NCBI GenBank assembly: GCA_039621445.1
Contig: CP154956.1
Location: 78,178,474 to 78,242,473 of the forward strand
Source: Euglena gracilis
Lineage: Eukaryota; Euglenida; Euglenophyceae; Euglenales
Direction: 5' to 3'
Length of the DNA: 64,000 bases
Shown in pieces: positions 12,455 to 25,829 of the stretch. The translations under genes and the position numbers were made by a program. Each line of letters starts with the position of its first letter. Position 1 is the first letter of the stretch. The notes under the pieces were generated by a model that had not been told where the DNA came from, made no database searches, and saw only the letters and a list, made by a program, of their open reading frames with translations.

Positions 12455-15224
12455 ATTTTTTTTTTAGGACCGGTTGCAGACTGTTTTCTTCTGTCGCCAA
12501 GAGGATGTAGCAAATTGAGGTTTAGTGTGTATGGAAAATGCACCTCTGATCTCCCAGGGGATTAGTCCCTGCTTTTTTCAGGAAATCTTTGAGATCACTG
12601 ATTTTTTTCAGGAAAAGTCTTTCTCCATGTTTCTTCATCATTTATTCATTCAATTGTGTGGGAAGATATCAGTCAAGGTTTGGTGATTGCGTCATGAATG
12701 GTGGAGGAATGGCGTGTTTGGGCGCATTTGCACGCACACAGACCAGGCTTCTTTTTAAGTCAGCAGATCTAAAAAGTCTCCCGGGGGGGGGGGGGGGGTG
12801 GGGCCGGGCCGGCCCCCCGGGGGGGGGGGGGGGGTCCCGCGCCGGAGGCGCTGGGTATACCTTTTCGGCGCGAAGCGCCGAAAATTTTTGGAAATTGCCT
12901 TTAACGGGCCCGATTTTGGGGGGGGTCCCCCCCCCCGGGGGGGGCCCGCGCCTCCCTGGGTGGGTGGGGGGTACCCCCCCTCCCTCCCCCCCGGGGGTCT
13001 TAAAAAGAAGCCTGACACAGACACACGAACACACACGCGCACACACACACAAACCACGCACGCACGCACGCACGCACACACAGAAACATGCACACATACA
13101 CCAAACACACACACACACACACAAGCACAACACAGAGAGAAAAGCACAGAAAGACAGACGCAGACACACAAAAGACACGCAAGCACACGTGGACGTGCAC
13201 AAACACACCCAGAACACGGCACACAGCACGGAACATAGAACAGGCCATCCACACACATGCACTTCTGGGCCATTCCGCAGGGTTCTCCTGGTCCACCTTG
13301 GGCAGCTGGACTGCTTGCAACTGGCGACCATCGCGGCGGCGTACTCCAAGCTGGAGTTCCCCCACAAGACGCTCATGGAGCACATTGCGAAGCGTGCTAC
13401 GGACGATGACATGGTGAAGGGCAGGCTGCGCCCCGGCACTTCACGTAGCGTCGATTTTGGGACTTGTAAACACAAATGCCACGTGTTCATATGTGTGTAT
13501 GTGTGTGTGTCCGATGCATGTGCCTGTGTGTGTACGATGTGTGTGTGCATGTGTGCATGTGTGTGTACTTGTGCACATGTGTGTACGTGTGTGTTGGTGC
13601 ACACGTGTGCAATTGTGTGTTCAAATTCACCTTGTCCAGCGGCGAAGAATCCCCCAGCCCCTGACAGGTACGTAGCTTCCGGCACGTTCACCGCCGAGGC
13701 TTGCGTACGGGTGCTCTGGGCATTCGCCAACATGGGGCTTCTGAACCGCATGCTCCTCCGCCGGATGGCCAGAGGCCCATGCGGAGGACCGGGACGTCCC
13801 CCTTCAATTCTGTCGTGTGGAACAGCATTCACTCAAGCTGGAGGGGAGCCTCACCAGTGGGGTCCAGCCAGTTAAGAGAAAGCAATTTTGGATCCCCCCA
13901 TTGACAAGCTAAATTTCTTTCCAGCCGCCCAAATGACAAAAGACAATAGGATGCTTGTCGTTTGGGGGATTTTTTTTTGCTTTTGGAGGGTGCCAAAATG
14001 AGCCAAGGGGGTGAAAATGTTTTTAAAAATTGATTGGTCAGCTCCATTTTCCGGTCAAAAATCGGATTTTTGTGCAACCTGCAATCTGCTAATTCTCGGG
14101 CTTTTTTACAGTTTTAATTTCCTTCGCCCAGTTCGATCCCAGCTGGAGCCTGTTTTCAGCTGAGCGACCCACACGGGGTGTGCTCACCAGGGGTTTTCTT
14201 AAGCCAGAGAGGACCCCATCCCCCCCCCGGGGGGGGGGTTCCAGCCAGCCAGCCAGCTCAAATCCAGCCAGCAGCCCAAATTCGGGCTGGGAGCCCCCCC
14301 CCCCCGGGGGTCGAGTGAAATAAAGTTGGGTCCAGCCCGGCCGCAGGCTGGCCAGCCAAATGGGCTGCCCAGCTCACCTATCCCTGCATTTTTTCAATAA
14401 TTGGGCTGTTCCTCCAGTCCCGATCCAGCCTTGATCTAGCTCCATCCATCAAAATGTCGAAAATGGCAAAAAACATTCAGAGATTTTTGTTTTTCATCGA
14501 CCCAGCCCAGTCCAGCCCCAGGGTTCGATATAAGGAGGGCGTACATGGTTTAGGTGGGGGGGTGTCCCCCCCACCCCCCCTCCTGGCCCGCAGGGGGGGG
14601 TCCGGACCACCCTCCTCTCCTTATATCGAACCCTGTCCAGCCCCCTCCGCCCCCCGCCCCCCCCCCCCCCCCCCCCTATACCCCGGGGGGGTCCAGCCAG
14701 CAGCTCATTTCCAGCCAGCAGCCTTTTTGCCAGCCGGAGGCTGGACCCCCCCCCCCGGGGGTCCTTAAGAAACCCCTGGTGCTCACTCCCTCCCCCCCCC
14801 CGTCGTTCAGCGACCCCCATAAACTTGGGGGTCGCTTGGGGGTTCCACTTGTGTGGAAGGTGAATTTGCAGGGTGTGGATCAATTTCATGCTGAAATGTT
14901 GTGCGTCGCTGTTGGGTGTCGTCCAAACCATGATTTGTATTATTGGTTGGATCAAATGCAAACCTCAGGAAAGCAATTGTATTCAAACGCTCCGTGCAGA
15001 GGAACAATTCTATCTGTTGGTTGCTCAATGAATGATTCCTGCTGTGTGACTCATTCATTGAGCCACCAACAGATAAAAAAGAAATGTTTCCTCTTCACCG
15101 AGCGTTTTGATACAAGTTTTGCTTTCCTTATTGTTTGCTTTGAAAGCCAACCAAATAATAACAATATCATGGTTGACGACAACAATGCTTACGACAGCAA
15201 TACCGCCACCACAACACCAACACC

Positions 15225-15261
<37 letters not shown>

Positions 15262-15290
15262 CCAACAACAACAACACCAACAACAACACC

Positions 15291-15321
<31 letters not shown>

Positions 15322-15622
15322 CCAACAACAACAACACCAACAACAACACCAACAACAACAACAACAACCATGTCCAACACAATGCCCACACATCCCAGCG
15401 TTGGCACCGCCCAATTCTGCCCCCCCCCCCTCCCGGCATGGGTCGCTGGGGCCGGGGGAACGGCTGCAGCACAAGGCGGTGCTGCGGACGCTCACCCAGG
15501 CCCAGGTGGACCAGCTGATGTTCGTCGCGAACGCGGTGGGCTGGGGGGAGGCGAAGGAGGTGCTGGAGGCCCTCACCTCCCTCGGGGTGGACCAGGCCGC
15601 GTTCACGGCGCCCCGGCCGTAG
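1..15622 (+). CDS. Helical-repeat (OPR/RAP/FASTK-like) protein gene, 5'-partial, 13 exons
   Basis: Thirteen + strand exons encode a run of alpha-helical repeats, several with an aromatic core such as LAWAFASL, IAWAFAQM, LLWAFARS, VFWAYGQL, VLWGCARL, LVWACAEL and VLWAFANM. This L/I-x-W-A/G-F/C-A spacing is characteristic of octotricopeptide/FASTK-like repeat proteins, which bind organellar RNA in algae and alveolates. Many exons carry about one repeat. Splice phase is consistent at exon junctions 1-2, 2-3, 3-4, 4-5 (with a GC donor), 5-6, 6-7, 8-9 and 10-11, which supports one continuous gene. The start lies left of the window. The stop is at 15620-15622. I see no RAP domain in the last exon. 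A chloroplast or mitochondrial RNA-processing or translation role is inferred from the family only. Confidence 0.7.
2..144 (+). CDS. Helical-repeat gene, exon 1 of window (partial)
   Basis: Open from the left edge. It encodes an Ala/Leu-rich helix pair containing DADVAAALVALAKLCERDSF. The donor is CCCG|GTCTGT. It ends in phase 2, and the next exon's first base completes an Arg codon. Confidence 0.6.
145..1202 (+). other. Intron
   Basis: No coding signal was recognised. It contains a degenerate copy of the internal element hairpin near 1027-1045 (ggtgcaaagcgccgg). The acceptor is CGCACAG at 1202. Confidence 0.5.
1203..1373 (+). CDS. Helical-repeat gene, exon 2
   Basis: Encodes helical repeat sequence including LLSAFAHVGFPKHRLVGAV. 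It starts after CACAG with one base that completes the codon split by the previous intron, and ends at CTGCA|GTGCAG in phase 2, which the next exon matches. Confidence 0.65.
1374..3908 (+). other. Intron with element remnants
   Basis: Holds one complete element (2536-2933), a run of C/G-rich imperfect inverted repeats near 1971-2390, and Ttattt/G-run repeats at 3470-3690. The open frames across these parts are low complexity and not genes. Confidence 0.5.
2528..2941. mobile_element. hAT-like non-autonomous element A1 with 8-bp target duplication
   Basis: The element is 2536-2933 (398 bp). Its termini are inverted: CAGGCTTTTGCTTAA on the left and its complement on the right. An exact 8-bp duplication, gacccaag, flanks it (2528-2535 and 2934-2941). 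Inside are paired C/G runs, inverted gctag motifs and the hairpin cggcgcgaagcgccg at 2685-2699. It has no coding capacity. An 8-bp duplication with CAG...CTG ends fits the hAT superfamily; I cannot see a transposase. Confidence 0.85.
3909..4071 (+). CDS. Helical-repeat gene, exon 3
   Basis: Encodes two helices including SVGTILHALGRLGFSDAAT. The acceptor CAACAG and leading base A complete a Gln codon from exon 2. The end at TTTTT|GTTGCC leaves phase 0, which agrees with exon 4. Confidence 0.65.
5292..5778. repeat. Large palindrome inside element G1
   Basis: Two arms of about 200 bp are near-exact reverse complements. The left arm begins ggacatttgcgcttaagcgc and the right arm ends with its complement. 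They share the stretches read as gccgctgagtttgtgggag and gccagagtgcgggctt. The central spacer is roughly 100 bp. Each arm carries several smaller gcgcttaagcgc palindromes. Confidence 0.8.
6598..7362. repeat. Array of short ttgcgc-N5-gcgcaa hairpins
   Basis: At least nine perfect or near-perfect short palindromes of the form ttgcgc(c/t)nnngcgcaa recur here, with differing loops such as ccaaa, tttgg, ttcgg and gtcgg. Stems are kept while loops vary in both orientations. Confidence 0.7.
7676..7780 (+). CDS. Helical-repeat gene, exon 4
   Basis: Encodes a repeat with the core LAQTLAAAAWACGRLKYG. The acceptor is TTTTAG. Only a GC donor (CCCAG|GCGTGT, intron from 7781) gives the phase 0 that exon 5 needs. 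A GT two bases later would shift the frame. Confidence 0.65.
7781..8867 (+). other. Intron with (CA)n tract
   Basis: Apparent GC-AG intron. It holds a CA/CCCA-rich tract at about 8440-8510 and C-runs near 8650-8870. No other feature was recognised. Confidence 0.45.
8868..9002 (+). CDS. Helical-repeat gene, exon 5
   Basis: Encodes ALANLAWAFASLKAHHPTLL, the clearest LAWAFA-type repeat in the window. The acceptor is CCCGCAG and the donor is CAATC|GTTTTG. The last nine bases of the exon and the donor come from the left end of the inserted element. Confidence 0.75.
8986..9329. mobile_element. Introner-like element D2 forming intron 9003-9326
   Basis: The element is 8994-9321 (328 bp), beginning CATGCAATCGTTTTGG and ending AAAAGTTGTATG. 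Degenerate 8-bp duplications flank it: tgcggggc and tgcaggcc, 6 of 8 identical. The GT donor is nine bases inside the left end. The AG acceptor lies in the right duplication. The interior has the family's gactgactggttt motifs, shared with 56418-56776 and 31320-31660. Confidence 0.7.
9327..9395 (+). CDS. Helical-repeat gene, exon 6
   Basis: Short 23-codon exon encoding ELATLLWAFARSGQRGRA. The acceptor is ATGTGCAG and the donor is CGCC|GTTGGA. Both sides are phase 0. Confidence 0.65.
9471..9566. repeat. (GT)n microsatellite with interspersed AT steps
   Basis: About 96 bp of GT dinucleotides broken by periodic tatg steps, lying in an intron. The rest of intron 9396-10190 shows nothing recognisable. 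Confidence 0.9.
10191..10271 (+). CDS. Helical-repeat gene, exon 7 (3' end approximate)
   Basis: Encodes AVQIAWAFAQMDTQHEALLE. The acceptor is TCTCGCAG in phase 0. The exact donor is unclear. GT at 10272 gives phase 0, but exon 8 needs phase 2, so the exon may extend to a GC donor near 10286. Confidence 0.6.
10640..10755 (+). CDS. Helical-repeat gene, exon 8
   Basis: Encodes EADVFWAYGQLRCPHPALLA. The acceptor is CCCCGCAG and the donor is CACCG|GTGTGC. It ends in phase 1, which agrees with exon 9. Confidence 0.65.
11047..11464. mobile_element. hAT-like element A2 with exact 8-bp target duplication
   Basis: The element is 11055-11456 (402 bp), flanked by gctcgaac (11047-11054 and 11457-11464). 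It is closely related to A1 along its whole length, including the inverted termini, the gctag motifs and the hairpin at 11204-11218. It sits in the intron between exons 8 and 9. Confidence 0.85.
11550..11665 (+). CDS. Helical-repeat gene, exon 9
   Basis: Encodes VTNVLWGCARLQHRSPRLLD. The acceptor is CGCCCAG; two leading bases complete the Gly codon from exon 8. A GC donor after 11664 (intron starting gcaagt) fits the phase of exon 10. A GT at 11669 does not. Confidence 0.6.
11777..11899 (+). CDS. Helical-repeat gene, exon 10
   Basis: Encodes LISDLVWACAELSLNHPPLM. The acceptor is CAACAG and the donor is GGCG|GTATCT. It ends in phase 2, matched by exon 11. Confidence 0.65.
12330..12462. repeat. 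T-rich homopolymer tract
   Basis: About 130 bp of almost pure T with scattered G/C, preceded by a G-rich tract at 12270-12328. It is intronic. The poly-Lys and poly-Phe frames across it are not genes. Confidence 0.9.
12736..13022. mobile_element. hAT-like element A3 with exact 8-bp target duplication
   Basis: The element is 12744-13014 (271 bp). It begins CAGGCTTCTTTTTAAG and ends CTTAAAAAGAAGCCTG, a perfect 16-bp inverted repeat. The duplication is acacagac (12736-12743 and 13015-13022). It carries long C/G runs and the hairpin cggcgcgaagcgccg at 12866-12880. It is inserted in a CA-rich tract of an intron. Confidence 0.88.
13015..13220. repeat. CA-rich tract
   Basis: Imperfect CA/CACG repeats next to element A3. 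Open frames here read Thr-His and are not coding. Confidence 0.8.
13281..13413 (+). CDS. Helical-repeat gene, exon 11
   Basis: Encodes LQLATIAAAYSKLEFPHKTL, a repeat with AAYSKL in the core position. The acceptor is TTCCGCAG and the donor is GACATG|GTGAAG. Its leading base completes an Arg codon from exon 10. Confidence 0.65.
13648..13795 (+). CDS. Helical-repeat gene, exon 12 (ends approximate)
   Basis: Encodes EACVRVLWAFANMGLLNRML. A phase-0 acceptor is GGCGAAG|AATCCC. The donor is unclear: GT at 13796 gives the wrong phase for exon 13, so a further small exon or another donor is likely. A GT-rich tract (13490-13620) precedes it. Confidence 0.55.
14180..14786. mobile_element. hAT-like element B1 with exact 8-bp duplication and nested insertion
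   Basis: The element is 14188-14778 (591 bp), starting CAGGGGTTTTCTTAAG and ending CTTAAGAAACCCCTG. The duplication is gtgctcac (14180-14187 and 14779-14786). The interior is rich in ccagccag repeats. A complete C-family element (14519-14635) lies inside it, so B1 is the older insertion. Confidence 0.85.
14511..14643. mobile_element. hAT-like element C1, nested, exact 8-bp duplication
   Basis: The element is 14519-14635 (117 bp), with termini CAGGGTTCGATATAAGGA and its exact complement. The duplication is tccagccc (14511-14518 and 14636-14643). A C/G-rich core follows gggcgtacatggtttaggtg, a block shared with the copies at 40978 and 63551. Confidence 0.88.
15222..15369. repeat. (CAA)n/(ACC) trinucleotide tract
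   Basis: About 150 bp of CAA repeats with periodic CCA, which itself repeats as a larger unit. It lies 100 bp upstream of the terminal exon of the first gene, with no sign of being translated. Confidence 0.9.
15470..15622 (+). CDS. Helical-repeat gene, terminal exon
   Basis: Encodes a last helix pair including TQAQVDQLMFVANAVGWGEA and ends in TAG at 15620-15622. The acceptor is GGCTGCAG in phase 0. No RAP-domain signature is visible. Confidence 0.6.
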   Translation, partial: HKAVLRTLTQAQVDQLMFVANAVGWGEAKEVLEALTSLGVDQAAFTAPRP

Positions 15623-16413
15623 CCCCGGCGCCGCCGGGCCGCGCCACTACACCCGCCGGTCAATTTGTCCCCCCTCCCCCTCCCGTCTCAACGGCCGACC
15701 CACCTGGGACTGCACGTTTTTTTATGCCGCTGTGGAACTTGGCACTTGCGACGTCTGGCACCATTTGTCACAGTCTCACAGGCACCATTTGGCACAGGCT
15801 CCTTGGGGATGGAGCTTGGGGGGAGAGACTTTGACAGTGTCCGAGAGGGCCAAAGTGGCATTTCGCGCAGAAAGGCCGGGTGAAGGGGTGAAGCTCCGCA
15901 GGGTGTTTGAATTTAAATGCACATGGGGGGTACAGTTGAGTAGTTTGTGTTCATTTGCAAAACCCAAAATACCAAACTTTTGCATTTTAATTGAAAAAAA
16001 AGTGTGAACATTCTTTGTGTTTGCCCCTTTTTTTGCATATGTATTGCCCTCCTTGAGTTTTGGATCCCAGGGAACTTGCCTGAATTTCTGCACTCTTTGC
16101 ATTGTCGCCCCACTGGTATGTCAGAAGGTGTCTTGACCTTTTGTTGATGACACATCATTTGGGCGCAATTTGTTTTTGTTGTCCAGTGTGTGGCCACCAG
16201 GAGAAGACCCCCACCTCAGTGACCACTACCCATTTTGACGTCAAGGTGGGGTTCGAAGACCAATCTCACACACACATCATCATGCACCAGGCTTTTTGGT
16301 GTACGACCCAGATACCGCCACAGAAAACTTGGACCCCTCGGGGGGTCCTCAGAATCAAGGGCAGCGTTCTTATCAGCAGGTGTGACATCTCTTGACCCAT
16401 TATTTTTTTGCAG
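15623..16413. other. Intergenic or intronic stretch
   Basis: No coding signal was recognised between the TAG and the first exon of the next gene. Three short ccatttg(t/g)cacag repeats occur at 15757-15800. Confidence 0.4.
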
Positions 16414-22594
<6,181 letters not shown>

Positions 22595-22879
22595 TGCCTA
22601 CCTCTCCCCCTAACCTCAAGAGGAGTTGTTGTTTTTTGACTGCCCTTCTGGTGACTCTGAGAATATTAATTCCGTCGAGCCCCTCAGTGAAGGTTTTGCC
22701 GAGCCAGGGTTTTCGCCTTTTATCCAAAACAACCAAATCCCAAAAGTCACTCTCCTCAAAAGATTTCCTCGGGGTAGACCAACACCGATGGACCACATGG
22801 CCAAATTGATCAAATGGCAATGTGGCTGCCAACGCGCGTGCCCCCGCGGCACTTCTCGAGTACTACCATGACCCTTCCC

Positions 22880-24600
22880 CCCCCCCCCCGGGCAGCCGCC
22901 CCCAGAGCCGCCCCCCTCCCCCCCCCCCCCCCCGGACAGGTCGCCCCGCCGCCCCGCTACGACCACGAGCCGATGTTCGCCCTGTTGGAGGCGGAGGCCT
23001 CGCCCGCGCCCTCCCCCCCTGCCTCGTGCCGGGGTTGTTGATGGGGGTCGAGTGTGGGTGTGGTGACACTTTGCGTGAAGGGCACAGTCTAACGTGATCG
23101 GCGTTGAATCGAATCAGAAAGGTCAGCTTGGTTTCGCACATGAAGAATTTGACGTTTGAATTGCAAAATTGGAAATGCAAAAATATCAGATGACAAAAAA
23201 CATCCTCTGTTTGAAACCTGCAAACAGACTCACACAAGAATTGTCTGTTTTCATGAACAAGACGCGCATTGCTGACTCCCGGCGGTGCGACAGCTGCACC
23301 CGGGTGGGTGGGAGTTTGACAATGTCCAGCGCAGGGTGGGTGACGTCGCCCATGCTGTTCCCCTTTTTTTGTGTTCCCAAGCGTGGCTGCACGCCGCGGG
23401 TGTGTGACGCGTGTGACGTGTGTGTGAAGTGTGTGACACATGCGATGCGTGTGACGTGTGTGATGTGTTGGGGCCACATTGGTTAAGTGCAGCGTTCACA
23501 CGCCGAATGGAAGACGATCGTTTGCAGGCAGCGAATCCATGCGAAATTGCGTTTTTTTCATATCAGTGTATGGCTTCAGCTGAATGAATAATGAAATATA
23601 TTGACTGTTTAGAAATAAATACATGGACTCACAAATGAAATTTGTTGTCTGTTTTAAATGAAGCATTTTGATGAGGCAACACAGCCTTTTCGAATTATGC
23701 AAAAGGTCAGATTTGAAAACATATAAATACACAACAAATCCATGCTTCTGTATCTCTTCTTTGTTTTCCATCTCTTTTCATTCCACCCGTGCTGCTTTCC
23801 TCTCCTGTGGGGTGGCTTCCAAGTTTCACCCAATTTTCACCCATTGGTGTGTGTTGGTGAATACCTTGCCAGAGGTGCGCCTGATTGTGGTCGGATCTGA
23901 AGGCGATGTGTCACCTTGCCGTGCCAACCCCCTCAGGGGTTTCTCTGGACTCGCACTTCCCCGGCTGGCTGCCGAAACCTGCGCAATCTCAGCGCAGGGG
24001 CTGGTTTGAGATTCCACCGGGGCCGCCATTTTTCATTTCTGGCTTGACCGCACCTAGTGTATTCACACCCAGATTTGATGACGATGACGATCGATTCCCC
24101 AAGTGTTCTGCCAATTCCAATGATGATCTTGTTTCACGGCTGTAATTTTGGTGCTCAGTTGTTCTTCTCGTATACAAACATAAACACAACCATATGCAGT
24201 TTATATAACCATATGCACCATATGCACCAGATGCACACACATACAGATGGATGTGTCTCTGCATGAATTTTCACTGATTCTTTGTTGCTTTCCACATTCT
24301 CATTCTTTGTGGTTTACAATTTGTTGTCAAAAATTCTTCCATAGAATGATGAAAATATATATGCATCAAGAGGGATTAACATCCCAGCAGCATTAGCATT
24401 CAACATCCCATTCTTGACTCCTGTTACCCCCAACCTCCCGTAGTTCAAGATTTAGTGACTTGTTTTGGTGGTCATCCATGAGCCCATTCGTTGATTGGTC
24501 AGATGTCACCGCGAAATGGATGTGTTTTTCCTCGCTGAACGTGTTCTGCACGCTGGAAATTGTCGAAAACGACTCCGGAATTGTGTAATTGGGTTTGTCC
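22880..24600. other. Stretch with weak or no coding signal
   Basis: A Pro-rich frame at 22880-23040 (GQVAPPPRYDHEPMFALLEA then stop) could be a small exon. From 23050 to 24600 I see only AT-richer intron-like sequence with short tgtgacgtgtg repeats at 23400-23465. Confidence 0.3.
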
Positions 24601-24639
24601 CCCCCCCTCCATCGGCATGGTTTGGCGGCTGGCCCCTGT

Positions 24640-24770
24640 CTCGTTGCTCTCCATTCCCCCACGGGTCTCCCTGGAGGCGCTGGGCGACTGGCCATCCATC
24701 ATCATCCGGGCGGCGCTGACCTCCGATGCCCCGCCAGGCGCACCCATGCCAAGCCGTCTTGCTCCCAGTC
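24640..24770 (+). CDS. Candidate exon, unidentified protein
   Basis: A frame reading SLEALGDWPSIIIRAALTSD ends at AGTCAG|GTGGAT, a good donor. It could be a continuation of the preceding gene or part of another one. No family match. Confidence 0.35.
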
Positions 24771-25412
24771 AGGTGGATGCCACCGGAGAGCACATGTATA
24801 CCACATAACCTTTTCCGCGCCATTCTTCCACCAGTTGAGATTTAAAATCCAGTCCTCCCCCCCCCCGTGCAAGCCACACCATTGCTTCAGACATTTGCTC
24901 ACCCACCCCTAGTGATTGACTGGGTTTTTGGGCTCTGGATGCCCCCACCCCCGGGCCACGAGGGGGGGGGGGGTCGGTCAATTGTTGCATTTCCGTCTTA
25001 AAGGGGCACTACATACAATTGCCCAACCGCTCAACCCTGCCCACACACCAAACAGATGCAACGCAAGCTTCTTCTTTAATTTTCTTAGTGCCATGGCATT
25101 TTATTTTATTGAAGCCATTAAAAACAGTGGTGCATCAACAGCATTCGCCATTTTTGGCACCAACATTTCGTTTTTGGCGTTCATGATTTTGCTTCGTGAT
25201 CTATTTTGATGTGTTCGAGCATGAACATTGCCTGTTCGTAGCGTCTGCGATCCCAGCTTGCAACCTAATGCCGCCCTCATTTTGGTGTTTGAGGGCAGGT
25301 AGACGGACAGCACACGGATCGAAACAGCCCAAACACCACATTACAGTTTCCGCCTATTGACGGTCCTCACTCCCCGGAACTCGCGCACTGGCAACACGTC
25401 CAAACCCTTCCT

Positions 25413-25490
25413 TGGCGTCTCTGGAGGACCCCTGCCCGGAGGTGCCTCCCGCAACGGCGGCGGCCCACATCACGCGGCGCCTCTCCCGGC
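25413..25490 (+). CDS. Candidate exon, unidentified protein
   Basis: The frame reads LASLEDPCPEVPPATAAAHI then TRRLSRR, ending near a GTCGTA donor. It precedes a C/G-run palindrome (25520-25580). Support is compositional. Confidence 0.35.
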
Positions 25491-25670
25491 GGTCGTACCC
25501 CCCGGCCGGGGCTGTGTGGGAACCCCCAAAACCCCATGGGGGGGGGTGGCCACCTGCATCCTGGTGGCCAGGGGGGGGGGGGCTTCTCGTATTTCTGGGG
25601 ACGCTCCTGGGTGGGTGGGGGGAGGGGTCGGCGACGGCCCTCGCCCGGCTTGCTCGCACAGCCCGGCGCC

Positions 25671-25812
25671 CGGCGGCCACCTCGGGCGGGGCGCGGGCAG
25701 TGGTGGAGGCGGTGGTGCAGGCGCTGGGGAAGCCGCTGGCCTCCCTGCAGGGCCTGCTGCGCAGCTTGTGGCGCATCCTGGACCTCCTCGAGGACTGCTC
25801 GGGATGCTTTTT
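25671..25812 (+). CDS. Candidate exon, helical protein
   Basis: After CGCACAG, an amphipathic helical frame reads AVVEAVVQALGKPLASLQGL then LRSLWRILDLLEDCSG. This is the strongest exon between 22600 and 31190. Family unknown. Confidence 0.45.
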
Positions 25813-25829
25813 GGGGCCTTTGATGCGGG

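Noticed and set aside
12267-12543. Poly-Lys / poly-Phe open frames
   Set aside because: They arise from a T homopolymer tract and have no protein-like composition.
12589-13875. 428-codon open frame
   Set aside because: Most of it is element A3 and a CA tract; only short parts overlap true exons, in a different phase.
14554-15834. 426-codon open frame across 14.5-15.8 kb
   Set aside because: It runs through element B1, a CAA tract and then the terminal exon in the wrong frame. The real exon uses a different frame with an acceptor at 15469.
23400-23465. tgtgacgtgtg repeats as a regulatory site
   Set aside because: They look like a short degenerate microsatellite without a nearby transcription start that I can support.
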